Made by a program: the position numbers and the translations under genes. 64,000 nucleotides of DNA from Cognatishimia activa. GTDB lineage: Bacteria > Pseudomonadota > Alphaproteobacteria > Rhodobacterales > Rhodobacteraceae. The notes below the pieces were generated by a model that was given only the letters and a program-made list of their open reading frames with translations, was not told the DNA's origin and did no database searches. Each line of letters starts with the position of its first letter. Positions within the stretch are counted from its first letter, which is position 1. This document shows, piece by piece, positions 44,018 through 54,160 of the stretch. Where the stretch lies: positions 1 to 64,000 of the forward strand of contig NZ_CYTO01000003.1 in NCBI RefSeq assembly GCF_001458335.1, in the 5' to 3' direction.

Positions 44018-45331
44018 ATGTCTGATCTATCTTACGTCCGCACCGAAATGCTGGAGCAAAAAGCTCCGCCTGCGTCGAGCGTGGGGCTTGTTGGCTGGCT
44101 GCGTGCGAACCTTTTCTCCTCCGTTGGGAATTCAATTCTGACGGTTGTCACCCTGTTCTTTTTGCTGAGCCTTTTGGCCAGCATGATGCCATGGATTTTC
44201 CTTGGGATCTGGAACGCTGACTCTCTTAGCCATTGCCGAGAGATCTTTGCCGAGCGTTATGGCGACAGCACTGAATACGCGTGCTGGGCCGTGGTTCGGG
44301 ACCGTTGGGACCAAATCATCTTTGGGTATTCTTTCGGTAACTTGAACGAAGGACTGTACTGGCGTCCGTTGGTTGGCTTGGCGCTGATCATCCTTGCGCT
44401 TCTGCCGATCCTTTATCCAAATGTTCCACGGGTTCTTTATGTGGCGACTGCTGCATCCTTGTTCCTGTATCCTTGGTTGATCTGGGGCGGTTCTATTTGG
44501 GGTCCATTGACCATCGCGCTTTGCATTATCGCGGGTGTCTTCATCTATCGTTTTGCGTCTCGCTTCATGATCATGGCTTTTGCCATGCCTGTGGCCATCG
44601 TGGGTACGGCTTTGCTGATCTACTTCGCAATGGCACCGGTCGCTGGGGCTTTGGGCAGCGCGGTCCCGATTGAACTGCAATCGGTTCCGTCTCGCGAGAT
44701 CTCTGGCTTCGTGCTGTCGATCACCATCGGTATCGTGGCGATTGTCGCCTCATTGCCGATTGCGGTGCTTCTTGCGCTGGGGCGTCAGTCTGATCTGTTC
44801 ATTGTGAACAAGCTCTCGACTGGGTTTATTGAGATCATCCGGGGTGTTCCATTGATCACGCTGATCTTCGTGGCGACGGTTCTGATGAAGTACTTCCTGC
44901 CAAGTTCTGTGGATCTGGATCCGGTTCTGGCGGTTATGGTTCTCGTGACGCTCTTTACCGCTGCCTATATCGCGGAAGTTATCCGTGGTGGTCTGGCAGC
45001 GTTGCCGAAAGGTCAATACGAGGCGGCGGACGCCTTGGGTCTGACCTATTGGCAAGCGCAGCGTCTGATCATTCTGCCACAAGCGTTGAAGATCTCTATC
45101 CCGGGTATCGTGTCCAACTTCATCTCGGTCTTCAAAGACACCACGCTGGTGTCCATTGTGGCCCTGAATGACCCGCTGGGGATCTCAGACTCCATTCGTT
45201 CAGACAGTGACTGGAACGGCATCGTATGGGAGCTTTATGGCTTCATCGCGATTGTCTTCTGGCTCTTCTGTTTCTCAATGTCCCGCTATTCCCTGTGGTT
45301 GGAGCGTCAGCTTCAAACCGGGCACCGCTAA
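44018..45331 (+). CDS. bztC: Amino acid ABC transporter permease BztC
   Basis: A 437-residue partner permease (BztC/AapM) with about eight helices and the EAA loop YEAADALGLTYWQAQRLIIL. It begins two bases after the bztB stop codon. The N-terminal 150 residues contain several extra helices, as in the family. Confidence 0.92.
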   Translation: MSDLSYVRTEMLEQKAPPASSVGLVGWLRANLFSSVGNSILTVVTLFFLLSLLASMMPWIFLGIWNADSLSHCREIFAERYGDSTEYACWAVVRDRWDQIIFGYSFGNLNEGLYWRPLVGLALIILALLPILYPNVPRVLYVATAASLFLYPWLIWGGSIWGPLTIALCIIAGVFIYRFASRFMIMAFAMPVAIVGTALLIYFAMAPVAGALGSAVPIELQSVPSREISGFVLSITIGIVAIVASLPIAVLLALGRQSDLFIVNKLSTGFIEIIRGVPLITLIFVATVLMKYFLPSSVDLDPVLAVMVLVTLFTAAYIAEVIRGGLAALPKGQYEAADALGLTYWQAQRLIILPQALKISIPGIVSNFISVFKDTTLVSIVALNDPLGISDSIRSDSDWNGIVWELYGFIAIVFWLFCFSMSRYSLWLERQLQTGHR

Positions 45332-45343
45332 AGGAGGCTATCA

Positions 45344-46129
45344 ATGACTGATACAGCCACTGAAATCGATCGTTCCAAAATGCAGGTCTCTGATGAGGTC
45401 GCGATCCAAATCAACAATATGAACAAGTGGTACGGTACGTTCCACGTGCTGCGCGACATCAACCTGACGGTGAACCGCGGCGAACGGATCGTGATTGCAG
45501 GCCCTTCTGGGTCCGGTAAATCCACCATGATCCGCTGCATCAACCGTCTGGAAGAGCACCAGCAGGGTGACATTATCGTGGATGGGACCGAGCTGACCTC
45601 GGATCTGAAAAACATCGACAAGATCCGCTCTGAAGTTGGCATGTGTTTCCAGCACTTCAACCTGTTCCCACACCTGACCATTCTGGAAAACTGTACGCTG
45701 GCTCCGATCTGGGTGCGCAAGACACCTAAGAAAGAAGCAGAAGAAACAGCGATGCATTTCCTTGAAAAGGTGAAGATTCCGGATCAGGCGAATAAGTATC
45801 CAGGCCAGCTCTCTGGTGGTCAGCAGCAGCGTGTGGCAATCGCGCGCTCGCTCTGCATGAAGCCACGGATCATGCTGTTTGACGAACCAACATCTGCGCT
45901 TGACCCAGAGATGATCAAAGAGGTTCTGGATACCATGATCGAACTGGCGGAAGAGGGCATGACCATGCTCTGCGTGACCCACGAGATGGGCTTTGCCCGT
46001 CAGGTCGCGAACCGCGTGATCTTTATGGACCAAGGCCAGATCGTGGAACAGAACGAACCGGAAGAGTTCTTCAACAACCCACAAAGCGAGCGGACAAAAC
46101 TGTTCCTCAGCCAGATCTTGGGTCACTAA
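45344..46129 (+). CDS. bztD: Amino acid ABC transporter ATP-binding protein BztD
   Basis: A 261-residue ATPase that drives the BztBC permease. Walker A is [10 protein letters not shown] (about residues 56-65), the signature [15 protein letters not shown] and the Walker [16 protein letters not shown] are intact. An N-terminal extension of about 25 residues precedes the core. Last gene of the operon. Confidence 0.95.
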   Translation: MTDTATEIDRSKMQVSDEVAIQINNMNKWYGTFHVLRDINLTVNRGERIVIAGPSGSGKSTMIRCINRLEEHQQGDIIVDGTELTSDLKNIDKIRSEVGMCFQHFNLFPHLTILENCTLAPIWVRKTPKKEAEETAMHFLEKVKIPDQANKYPGQLSGGQQQRVAIARSLCMKPRIMLFDEPTSALDPEMIKEVLDTMIELAEEGMTMLCVTHEMGFARQVANRVIFMDQGQIVEQNEPEEFFNNPQSERTKLFLSQILGH

Positions 46130-46150
46130 GCACGACCAAAATGATCAAAG

Positions 46151-46183
46151 AAAAGTCCCGCTGCCTAGCGGGGCTTTTTCTTT
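46151..46183 (+). terminator. Terminator of the bzt operon
   Basis: Twelve-base stem AAAAGTCCCGCT / AGCGGGGCTTTT with one G-T pair, loop GCCT, and a T-rich tract. Convergent SixA gene ends at its foot, so it can serve both strands. Confidence 0.9.
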
Positions 46184-46671
46184 TAAGGAAGCTCGCGCGG
46201 GATGGCGAAGCCTTGAACCACTCCGCTGCCATATGCCAGCTGTGACCAATCGTTGATGCCAAAATCCATTACGGTTGTGGCGCAGGTCGGATAATCAAAG
46301 AACCGTGCATGGTCCGGACGTGTCTTCACGAGCTCATCGGCAAAAACAGCAATCCCCGGGTTATGCCCGAGCATCAAAACGGTGTCCGCGGTTTCAGCCT
46401 TAAGCTCGGCAAACATGGTCTCAGGATCAGCCAGATACAGGCTACGCTCGAACCGAGTTGGTACGTCAAAACCGAGCCCCGCGCAGGTCTCGCGCGTGCG
46501 TTTGGCGTCGGAACTGAGGATCGCATCCGGTTCAAAGCCCCTAGCGCGAAGCCAAGCCCCCACTTTAGGTGCGGATTCATAACCGCGTTCGTTCAAGGGT
46601 CGGCCATGATCAGGACCAGAGTGGTGCCAGCTTGATTTCGCGTGGCGCATGAGGATCAGTCGTTTGGTCAA
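46183..46671 (-). CDS. SixA-type phosphohistidine phosphatase
   Basis: A 162-residue histidine phosphatase. The catalytic RHAK motif is in LILMRHAKSSW (about residues 5-15) and the second histidine in VLMLGHNPGI. SixA in E. coli removes phosphate from histidine phosphotransfer proteins; the substrate here is not known. The start overlaps the preceding 4Fe-4S gene by four bases. Confidence 0.85.
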   Translation of the reverse strand: MTKRLILMRHAKSSWHHSGPDHGRPLNERGYESAPKVGAWLRARGFEPDAILSSDAKRTRETCAGLGFDVPTRFERSLYLADPETMFAELKAETADTVLMLGHNPGIAVFADELVKTRPDHARFFDYPTCATTVMDFGINDWSQLAYGSGVVQGFAIPRELP

Positions 46672-47300
46672 TTGTTCAAAAATTCTCGCATGTGGAACTC
46701 GGACTGTTCCACCAGCCTACCGAAGTTTTGTGAGACTGGGCAGGCTAATCTGACTTTGCATCCAGACAAACACGGTTTGCCCGCTTCCGTGCCCAAATAA
46801 GTGCGGCAGGCCTCGACGTCGTAACCTTTAGGTGTCAGCGCATTGATCGGGCACGCTGTTTGGCAGGGCTGTGTCGCGCAGGAGCGGCATGGATTGGGTT
46901 GGGGTGGTTCGAACGCAACGCGCTCTTTCAATGCCAATATTCCTCGGAAGCTCGCAAACAAGCCCGACGTCCCATGCACCAAGAGATTGACTGGTGAGGA
47001 ATGGCAGCCCGCCTGAAAGGCCCATTGAATGAACGGAGGGTAGGGCGGTCCATCCGATGGGAAATAGACCTTTGCCTCATGTTCTTGCGCGATCTGATGT
47101 AGGGCACGTTTGGAGAAGCGATCCATTGGATCTGGTGCGCCGTCTAAGTATTCAGGTTGTTGTTTGAAGTGGGGCCAAAAGTGAGGCTCGTCAGGCCCAA
47201 TGAGCAGCGCTGTCTGGCAACCTTCAAGCCAGGTATCGTCTTCTGGCCGAAATCCACCGACCACCGTCAGACCCTCGGATTTCAACCGCGCCGTTATCAT
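46668..47300 (-). CDS. 4Fe-4S ferredoxin-domain protein
   Basis: A 210-residue protein with a ferredoxin-like cluster motif: CRSCATQPCQTACP (about residues 142-155) and CLSGCKVRLACP (about 176-187) together supply cysteines for one or two iron-sulfur clusters. The arrangement recalls the C-terminal part of QueG-like proteins, but the rest does not. The N-terminal half is not recognised. The ATG at 47300 overlaps the stop codon of the sterol desaturase gene by four bases, so an in-frame start further upstream is not used. Confidence 0.72.
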   Translation of the reverse strand: MITARLKSEGLTVVGGFRPEDDTWLEGCQTALLIGPDEPHFWPHFKQQPEYLDGAPDPMDRFSKRALHQIAQEHEAKVYFPSDGPPYPPFIQWAFQAGCHSSPVNLLVHGTSGLFASFRGILALKERVAFEPPQPNPCRSCATQPCQTACPINALTPKGYDVEACRTYLGTEAGKPCLSGCKVRLACPVSQNFGRLVEQSEFHMREFLNN

Positions 47301-48091
47301 TTTTTTCGAAACGGAAGGGCGAGAAGCCAGCTGAGCTTTGCCGGGCGGTCGTCTTGCCAATGTAGGCCAATTGTCATGTCGTCATGACCCGATGCGGGCT
47401 GCGCAAGGTAAGTGCCAAATATGCGATCCCAAATAGACAGGGAGAAGCCATAGTTGCTGTCATGCTCATCGCGATGCACCGAATGGTGCACGCGGTGCAT
47501 ATCCGGAGTTACCAGAACACGGCGCACCACTCGGTCGAGCGGTAGCGGCAGTCGCAGGTTGGAATGGTTAAACATGGCGGTCCCGTTCAGCAGAATCTCG
47601 AACAGGATGATCGCCAGAACGCTAGGCCCCAAAAGGTAGACCAGCCCAATTTTCAGAAGCATTGAGAGCGCAATTTCTACTGGATGGAACCGGATCGCCG
47701 TGGTGACGTCCATATCGCGATCTGCATGGTGCACACGGTGCAGACGCCAGAGCAAAGGGACCTTGTGCGTGATCACGTGTTGTAGCCAGATGGCGAAGTC
47801 AAAGATCAGGATCGCCAGGATCAGCTCAAGCCAAAGCGGCGCTGCTATTTGATTAAATAGGCCCCATCCTTGCGTTGAAGCATCCATCGCCGCGCCCGCG
47901 GCCAAGGCTGGTAAGGCAAACGCCATTAAGTGAAGCGTTGCAGAATTGAGGATCGACATGCCCCAGTTTGCGGTCCAGCGCGCAGCTCGAGTCTGTATGC
48001 GCTCGCGGCGCGGAAACAAGGTTTCCACGCAGGCTAAGGCCACAAACAGTCCGAAGAAAACCGATAGGCGTATGGCGATTTCGTTTTCCAT
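47297..48091 (-). CDS. Sterol desaturase/fatty acid hydroxylase family protein
   Basis: A 264-residue membrane protein with four helices and the histidine clusters of the di-iron fatty acid hydroxylase superfamily: LWLQHVITHK... reads as WLQHVITHKVPLLWRLHRVH, then HADRDMDVTTAIRFH, and MHRVHHSVHRDEHDSNYGF near the C-terminus. It hydroxylates or desaturates a lipid chain; bacterial substrates are mostly unknown. It lies in a minus-strand run behind argB. Confidence 0.84.
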   Translation of the reverse strand: MENEIAIRLSVFFGLFVALACVETLFPRRERIQTRAARWTANWGMSILNSATLHLMAFALPALAAGAAMDASTQGWGLFNQIAAPLWLELILAILIFDFAIWLQHVITHKVPLLWRLHRVHHADRDMDVTTAIRFHPVEIALSMLLKIGLVYLLGPSVLAIILFEILLNGTAMFNHSNLRLPLPLDRVVRRVLVTPDMHRVHHSVHRDEHDSNYGFSLSIWDRIFGTYLAQPASGHDDMTIGLHWQDDRPAKLSWLLALPFRKK

Positions 48092-48148
48092 ACACTGACA
48101 TTAGGCGCGCGCAGCGCCGTGTCAATTTACGGCACCGTCACTTTAGTG

Positions 48149-49015
48149 TCAGTCTGCGTCGCGGATCAAAGAGCCGGCACCGTGTTCCGTGAAAAGCTCA
48201 AGCAAACAAGCGTTTGGCGCACGGCCATCTAAGATCACCACCGCACGCACACCACCTTCGATGGCATTTAGTGCCGTCTCAGTTTTGGGGATCATCCCGC
48301 CTGCGATGACGCCTTCGGCAGTGAGGTCGCGGATTTGCTGCGTTTTCAACTCGGTGATCACGTCGCCAGCACCGTCTTTTACGCCAGCGACATCGGTCAG
48401 AAGCAACAGGCGATCGGCATTGAGTGAGGCCGCGATTGCGCCCGCAGCGGTGTCGCCATTGACGTTGAAGGTCTCGCCATTCTCACCAGCGCCAAGTGGT
48501 GCGATCACCGGAATGGTGCCTTTAGAGAAGAGGTCGTGCAGAACTTCTGGGTTCATATTCGTTGGTGTGCCCACAAAGCCCAGATCTGGATTGGTTTGAG
48601 TGCAGACCATCAGGTTCGCGTCCTTACCGGACAGGCCGATCGCTTTACCGCCCTGACGGTTCAGCGCTTGAACGATGCGCTTGTTGACGGTGCCAGACAG
48701 GACCATCTCAACCACTTCAACTGTTGCCTGATCGGTGACCCGTTTGCCGTTCACGAACTCGGATTTGATCTCGAGTTTGTCCAGCATTGCGTTGATCATC
48801 GGACCACCGCCATGCACCACAACCGGGTTGATGCCCACCATTTGCATCAGCACAACATCACGCGCGAACTCTTCCATCGCTTCGTCACTGCCCATGGCGT
48901 GACCGCCCAGTTTGATGACAACAACCGCACCGGTATAGCGCTGCAGATAAGGCAGAGCTTGAGACAGGGTACGGGCGGTGGCGATCCAATCGCGGTTCAT
49001 GTTTTGCTTCTTCAT
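48149..49015 (-). CDS. argB: Acetylglutamate kinase
   Basis: A 288-residue enzyme for the second step of arginine synthesis, phosphorylation of N-acetylglutamate. [20 protein letters not shown] at the N-terminus, [16 protein letters not shown] for substrate binding and [13 protein letters not shown] are typical. Start [17 protein letters not shown] fits the alphaproteobacterial form. It follows yihA by 80 bases. Confidence 0.95.
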   Translation of the reverse strand: MKKQNMNRDWIATARTLSQALPYLQRYTGAVVVIKLGGHAMGSDEAMEEFARDVVLMQMVGINPVVVHGGGPMINAMLDKLEIKSEFVNGKRVTDQATVEVVEMVLSGTVNKRIVQALNRQGGKAIGLSGKDANLMVCTQTNPDLGFVGTPTNMNPEVLHDLFSKGTIPVIAPLGAGENGETFNVNGDTAAGAIAASLNADRLLLLTDVAGVKDGAGDVITELKTQQIRDLTAEGVIAGGMIPKTETALNAIEGGVRAVVILDGRAPNACLLELFTEHGAGSLIRDAD

Positions 49016-49095
49016 ATGATGGGTCCTCTGGCTGACCCTGTTACTGGGTTTGGCCGCATTTGGCTACGGGCTTTGCGGCTTGAGAGAGGGCGGAT

Positions 49096-49749
49096 TTAAT
49101 CCAAATTCGCGATCAAAGCGCGCAAGGTCGGTAGACCCCAACCTTTTTCACTGGACGTAACCACTAGCTCGGGAAAGGCTGCAGGGTGTTTGGACAGGGC
49201 TTCGCGCACCTGATCCAATGTCTTTTCGCGGTCTTTGTCCTTCACCTTATCAGCTTTTGTCATGACCACTTGGAAGGTGACAGCAGAACTGTCCAGCAGC
49301 GACATGATCTCATTGTCGACTGCTTTAACACCGTGACGGCTATCAATCAGCACAAAGGCGCGGCGCAGGCTGACGCGACCCGACAGGTACTGTTTCAGCA
49401 GCTTTTGCCACTTTTCAATCACCGGCAGCGGTGCATTGGCAAAACCATAGCCGGGAAGGTCGACCAGATAGTGGCTTTCAGCCAGGGTGAAATAATTGAT
49501 TTCTTGGGTGCGGCCAGGCGTATTTGATGCGCGCGCCAAACCCTTGCGGCCGGTCAGCGCGTTGATCAGGCTGGATTTACCTACGTTAGAGCGGCCTGCA
49601 AAGCAGACTTCGACACGGTCGTCACCGGGCAGACCATTCATGGCCACGACGCCTTTGAGGAAGTCGGCGTTGCTGCCGACAAACATCTTACGTCCCTTTT
49701 CAAGGCTGATCTGGTCTGGTTCTTCCACCAGCGGGAATGGGAGTTGCAT
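49096..49749 (-). CDS. engB: Ribosome biogenesis GTP-binding protein YihA/YsxC
   Basis: A 217-residue small GTPase needed for large-subunit assembly. G1 is GRSNVGKSSLINAL (about residues 50-63), G3 is DLPGYGFAN and G4 is MTKAD. The ATG shares one base with the MOSC stop codon, as the MOSC start does with yidC, making one tightly coupled unit. Confidence 0.95.
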   Translation of the reverse strand: MQLPFPLVEEPDQISLEKGRKMFVGSNADFLKGVVAMNGLPGDDRVEVCFAGRSNVGKSSLINALTGRKGLARASNTPGRTQEINYFTLAESHYLVDLPGYGFANAPLPVIEKWQKLLKQYLSGRVSLRRAFVLIDSRHGVKAVDNEIMSLLDSSAVTFQVVMTKADKVKDKDREKTLDQVREALSKHPAAFPELVVTSSEKGWGLPTLRALIANLD

Positions 49750-50492
49750 TAGAGCACCTCTACTTGGTCACCACGGGAGATTTGACCCGCTTTGGTGACA
49801 TAGGCTTTCACGCCAAAATCCTTGTGGCCGAAATGGTCGCGCAGATGTTTTAGCGTGTCCCAATCGTATTCGCCGGTTTCTGGGTCAACAGTTGTTGCCG
49901 AGCAGCGTTCAATGCGTTCACGCACCTCGAACTCGACATCGCCGATCCGGATGGACTTACCAACCCAGTCAAATTCCTGCCACGCAGAGAGAACTTCAAC
50001 GTGGATGTTGCCGCGCCAGCGATCCATTGACAGTTCTGCATTAAAGGTCTCACCAAGCGACGCATTTGAAGACGCGTTGATGATGCTGATGGAGGGCCAG
50101 TCAGAATCTGTCATGCCAACTCCAGGCACCTTTACGATGCCTGTTGATTGGCGTTTTTTCGAAGGCATGATTGGGCGGACCCACTCAACAAACTTTTCTG
50201 CATCCCGATCGGGATCAAAGGTAAGATCCCACAGATCTGGGTGCGAGAGAGTCACGGTGCCTTCGGCCTCGTTGAACTTTGCCGTCAAAGCCATGAGGTG
50301 TGGAGAGCTGGCACCGCGTGAGAAATTGATACAGCGGGCCCATTCAGAGCCATCTGCTTTGGTTGCCTCATGTGTCACAGCCCAATGCCGGTCCCAAGGC
50401 ATGCACTTGCCAACCTCGAGCGCAACGCGCTCAAGGGGCTCTCGTCCATGTGCTTTGATGGGATGACGCCAAAGGGCGGTGACAGATGTCAT
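49749..50492 (-). CDS. MOSC-domain protein
   Basis: A 247-residue protein of the MOSC family (named for molybdenum cofactor sulfurase C-terminal domain). The N-terminal beta-barrel part begins VTALWRHPIKAHGREPLERV, and the MOSC core includes SMDRWRGNIHVEVLSAWQEF, FEVRERIERCSATTVDPETG and the conserved cysteine in RCSATT. It probably handles sulfur or molybdenum cofactor chemistry. The one-base overlaps with yidC and yihA fix both ends. Confidence 0.88.
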   Translation of the reverse strand: MTSVTALWRHPIKAHGREPLERVALEVGKCMPWDRHWAVTHEATKADGSEWARCINFSRGASSPHLMALTAKFNEAEGTVTLSHPDLWDLTFDPDRDAEKFVEWVRPIMPSKKRQSTGIVKVPGVGMTDSDWPSISIINASSNASLGETFNAELSMDRWRGNIHVEVLSAWQEFDWVGKSIRIGDVEFEVRERIERCSATTVDPETGEYDWDTLKHLRDHFGHKDFGVKAYVTKAGQISRGDQVEVL

Positions 50493-52306
50493 TACTTCTC
50501 TTCCGCTTTGGATTTGCGGTTGAAGCTGGCTTTGATGTTGCCAAACACGTCCGGCTTATAGCCGTGGATGCGCATGATCGAATACTGCTGGATGAAAGTG
50601 ATCGTGTTGTTGGCGATCCAGTAAACAACCAGGCCAGATGCAAACGTGCCCAGCATGAACATGAAAATCCAAGGCATCCAAGCAAAGATCATTTGCTGGG
50701 TTGGGTCAGTTGGTGCCGGGTTCAGCTTTTGCTGCAGCCACATGGAGACACCCAACAAGATTGGCAGGATACCAAGTGACAGGAAGGCAAAGAGGCCAAG
50801 GTCAGGAGCGGCGTAAGGCAAGGCGCCGAACAGGTTGAGGATCGAGCTTGGGTCCGGAGCGGACAGGTCTGTGATCCAACCAACCCAAGGCGCGTGGCGC
50901 AGTTCCAGCGTGACGAAGATCACTTTATAGAGCGAGAAGAAGATTGGGATTTGCAGCAGGATTGGCAAACAACCAGCTGCTGGGTTCACTTTCTCTTTCT
51001 TATAAAGCTCCATCATCGCTTGCTGCATTTTCTGGCGGTCGTCGCCCGCTTTTTCCTTCAGCTTCTCCATTTCTGGCTGCAGCTCTTTCATCTTCGCCAT
51101 GGAGGCGTAAGAGCGGTAAGCCAATGGGAACACGATGATTTTGATGATGACGGTCAGAGCAATAATCGCCCAACCCATGTTGCCGATGATAGAGTTCAGC
51201 CAATGCAGCAGGGCAAAGATTGGTTTTGTCAGGAAGAAGAACCAACCCCAGTCGATACTGTCTAGGAAGCCTAGAACACCACCTGCGTTTTGGTACTCAC
51301 GAATGGCAGCCCATTCTTTCGCACCCGCGAATAGTTGAGTTTCAACTGTGGCAGATTGGCCATTGGACAGGCTTTGGGTCGGCAGCACCGCTTCGGTTTG
51401 GTAAATGTCGCGACGCTCATCATATTTAGCGACGGACTTAAATGGGCTTGTCTGATTTGGGATCAGAGTCGCCATCCAATAGTGATCCGTAAAGCCAATC
51501 CAACCAGCTTCAGACACCTGAGTGACTTCCGCTTTTGCACCTTCGGAGGCGTTGAAGTCATAGTCTGCGAGGTCGCCATAGCTCGCCTCGGTCAGCTCAC
51601 CGTCAGACATCGCGATCATGCCTTCATGCAAGATGAAGAAGTTCTTTGTGTCCTGTGGTTCGCCATGGCGGGCCAAAATGCCATATGGCGCCAGCGATAC
51701 GGTGCCAGCACCGTTATTCAGCACGTTTTGTTTGACAGAGAACATGTAGTTCTCATCCACAGAGATTTCGCGCGTGAATACAAGACCGTTGCCATTGTCC
51801 CAAGTCAATGTAACGGGGTTGGTTTCTGTCAAAGTTCCGCCGGATGGCGCTGTCCAAATGGTGTTTGCGCCCGGAACTTGATCAAGCGAAAGGCCTGCAC
51901 CCGGTGCCCAGCCGTAAAGCGCATAGTAGCTGCCTACGGAACCAGTTGGGTTAAACAAGTGAACGATGTCTGAATCCGCATCCAGCGTTTCGCGGTAATT
52001 CTTCAAAGACAGGTCGTCGATCCGTCCGCCTTGCAAGGAAATTGAGCCTTTCAAGCGCGCGGTGTCGATCTTAAGACGCGGCGCATCGGTGTTTTCCGCG
52101 GTTTCGGTCACCGCCGCGGTGGACGCGTTGGATGTGCCGGTTGCAGTTGCAACAGGAGCAGCGGTTGGTGCTGTTTCTGTCGTCGTGACGGCATTCGGAT
52201 CTTCGGTGATGACTGGTTCCGGCGGTGGGAAAAAGTAAAACCATCCGATCAGCACAAAGATGCTAAGCACGGTTGCAAGAATGAGGTTCTTGTTATTGTC
52301 GTCCAT
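50492..52306 (-). CDS. yidC: Membrane protein insertase YidC
   Basis: A 604-residue inner-membrane insertase. An N-terminal helix (LILATVLSIFVLIGWFYFF, about residues 8-26) precedes the large periplasmic domain (about 60-360), then five helices follow with the conserved arginine region of WAIIALTVIIKIIVFPLAYR and INPAAGCLPILLQIPIFFSL. The ATG at 52306 gives the conserved MDDNNKN start; the frame extends further upstream without support. Standard companion of rpmH-rnpA-yidD, but here separated from them by ttcA and the EAL gene. Confidence 0.94.
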   Translation of the reverse strand: MDDNNKNLILATVLSIFVLIGWFYFFPPPEPVITEDPNAVTTTETAPTAAPVATATGTSNASTAAVTETAENTDAPRLKIDTARLKGSISLQGGRIDDLSLKNYRETLDADSDIVHLFNPTGSVGSYYALYGWAPGAGLSLDQVPGANTIWTAPSGGTLTETNPVTLTWDNGNGLVFTREISVDENYMFSVKQNVLNNGAGTVSLAPYGILARHGEPQDTKNFFILHEGMIAMSDGELTEASYGDLADYDFNASEGAKAEVTQVSEAGWIGFTDHYWMATLIPNQTSPFKSVAKYDERRDIYQTEAVLPTQSLSNGQSATVETQLFAGAKEWAAIREYQNAGGVLGFLDSIDWGWFFFLTKPIFALLHWLNSIIGNMGWAIIALTVIIKIIVFPLAYRSYASMAKMKELQPEMEKLKEKAGDDRQKMQQAMMELYKKEKVNPAAGCLPILLQIPIFFSLYKVIFVTLELRHAPWVGWITDLSAPDPSSILNLFGALPYAAPDLGLFAFLSLGILPILLGVSMWLQQKLNPAPTDPTQQMIFAWMPWIFMFMLGTFASGLVVYWIANNTITFIQQYSIMRIHGYKPDVFGNIKASFNRKSKAEEK

Positions 52307-52420
52307 TGCGCAGGGCCACCTGTCTGTCTTGGCGCATGCTGTGTGGGTAGACCCATGTCGGGATCGCCGCAGCACGCTGGCTTTATCTGTTGTCTCACCG
52401 GATCCGTTTCAAGCACGAAA

Positions 52421-52436
52421 GGCCCCCAAAGGGGCC
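52421..52436 (-). terminator. Hairpin downstream of the EAL gene
   Basis: GGCCCC / GGGGCC around a short loop, followed on the minus strand by TTTCG. It is a weak terminator candidate between the EAL gene and yidC. Confidence 0.5.
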
Positions 52437-52537
52437 AGTGTTGGATCTGTTCATGGTGGTTCAACAGAGGTAGAGCCCAAAGGTCAAGCGGATTCCTTGT
52501 TTCAAAGGGTCTCAGCCCTCTGAAACCGGTCAAAGAG

Positions 52538-54094
52538 CTACTGAATCCGTAAGACCTGCGGTGCAACCTGTGATGCAGCATGCTCCCGCATCCAAGGAAT
52601 CGTTTGATCAAACGGCATTGGACGCGCGATGCCGTAGCCCTGAACATGACCGCAACCCAGCTGCGTCAACATGGCGTGTTCGCCTGCGGTCTCGACACCT
52701 TCGGCCAGCGTCTCCATCCCAAGCCGTTCCGCCATTGTGACAATGGCCGCCACCAGTTTCTGCTGCTCAGGGTCTTTGTCGACTTTCATCACAAATGAAC
52801 GGTCTATCTTCAGTCGAGAGACTGCGAAGCGACGAATGGAGCTGATAGAGGCATGGCCCGTGCCAAAGTCATCAAGGTCAATGTAGCAACCGAGATTTGC
52901 CAAGCCATTGACGTTGCGCGCAATGGCGCCGTCAGCTGCATCGGCGATCACCGTTTCCAAGACTTCAATGGCGATCCGATTGGGGGCAAGGTCGAAGCGA
53001 TCTAGCTCCCAGTGTATTTTCTCGACGAGCATCGGGTTTCTTAACTCTTCGCCAGCAAAGTTGACGCCGACATGCGGCACCGAAAACCCGCTTTTCTCCC
53101 AGTTCATTTGCGCATGAAGCGCTTGTTTGAGCATGACATCTGCAAGATCTTCTAATTGACCGGTTTCAGTTAGCGTATCCATAAACTCAAAGGGAGACAG
53201 GATCCCACGTTCCGGGTGTTTCCAGCGCGCGAGGGCTTCAAATCCGGTGACGGCACCAGTTTCATTTGAGATTTGAGGTTGATACCAAGCAATAATCTGA
53301 TCCAACTTCAGCGCTTTAGCGGCTTCTGAAGAAAGCTTGTTTCGACTTCTTTCTTTTTCGTCGAGGTCAGGTGCATAGGCGCGAATGGACCCACCGCTCC
53401 GCCGAGCGTCTTCCATCGCCAAGGTTGCGGCCTTAGAGAGGATTTCGAATTTTTTGACTGCGATTTGGTCGCTTCGACAGAACCCAATCGAGGCTGTGAC
53501 TCGTACGGTTGTCGCGTCAATCGGCAATGCCATCTCGATGGCTGCCTTCAAGCGAGACGCGAGCTGTACGCAAATTTCCAGATCCAAATGGCGCACTGGC
53601 GTTAGGATAAACATAAACTCGCCATCCCCGATGCGGGTCAACATATCGTCCTCTCGCAGACCGCGTAAGATACGCGACGCAATTGTGCGCTGGGCTTGTT
53701 GACCAGCTGTTTCACCGTATTTGGCTTTGAATTCCGCAAAATTGTCCATCACGACAACAAAACATGCGAGTTCGCGCTGTGTTTCTGCACCGTTTGTAAG
53801 CCATTTTTCCCCAACTTCGGAAATGACTTCCGGCGGGCGAAGGCCAGTCAAACTATCCGAGGGTGACCGCTTTCTGTTCCTCACAGTGCTTTTTCGCAAA
53901 ATGAGGCAGCTGATCCCAAAGGTCACCAACAAAGCGGCAAGAACCAATGGATCATCGCCGATGGCATAGGCGCTTAAGCATAGCGCGCTAAAGCCGAACC
54001 AGAGGATTTCCGGTCTTTGTTGCAGCCATTTTAAACGCGCAAGCGCAGCGTCTTGGTCCATCCGAAATGGAAACCGCATCGCGAGACCTTTCAT
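52538..54094 (-). CDS. Cyclic di-GMP phosphodiesterase with degenerate GGDEF domain
   Basis: A 518-residue protein with two N-terminal membrane helices (about residues 30-67), a GGDEF domain and an EAL domain. The GGDEF active loop reads GDGEF (156-160), so cyclase activity is unlikely. The EAL domain is intact: EAL at 286-288, DDFGTG, KIDRSFV and AEGVET are present. It should break down cyclic di-GMP, possibly tuned by GTP bound at the inactive domain. It stands between ttcA and yidC on the same strand, each with its own gap. A Met at residue 6 could be the start. Confidence 0.88.
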   Translation of the reverse strand: MKGLAMRFPFRMDQDAALARLKWLQQRPEILWFGFSALCLSAYAIGDDPLVLAALLVTFGISCLILRKSTVRNRKRSPSDSLTGLRPPEVISEVGEKWLTNGAETQRELACFVVVMDNFAEFKAKYGETAGQQAQRTIASRILRGLREDDMLTRIGDGEFMFILTPVRHLDLEICVQLASRLKAAIEMALPIDATTVRVTASIGFCRSDQIAVKKFEILSKAATLAMEDARRSGGSIRAYAPDLDEKERSRNKLSSEAAKALKLDQIIAWYQPQISNETGAVTGFEALARWKHPERGILSPFEFMDTLTETGQLEDLADVMLKQALHAQMNWEKSGFSVPHVGVNFAGEELRNPMLVEKIHWELDRFDLAPNRIAIEVLETVIADAADGAIARNVNGLANLGCYIDLDDFGTGHASISSIRRFAVSRLKIDRSFVMKVDKDPEQQKLVAAIVTMAERLGMETLAEGVETAGEHAMLTQLGCGHVQGYGIARPMPFDQTIPWMREHAASQVAPQVLRIQ

Positions 54095-54160
54095 GAGTTC
54101 TTTCCGGCACTTAGGGCCGGTCCGTTTCTCAATGAATAGCTCAGGAGATTAAGCTATCGC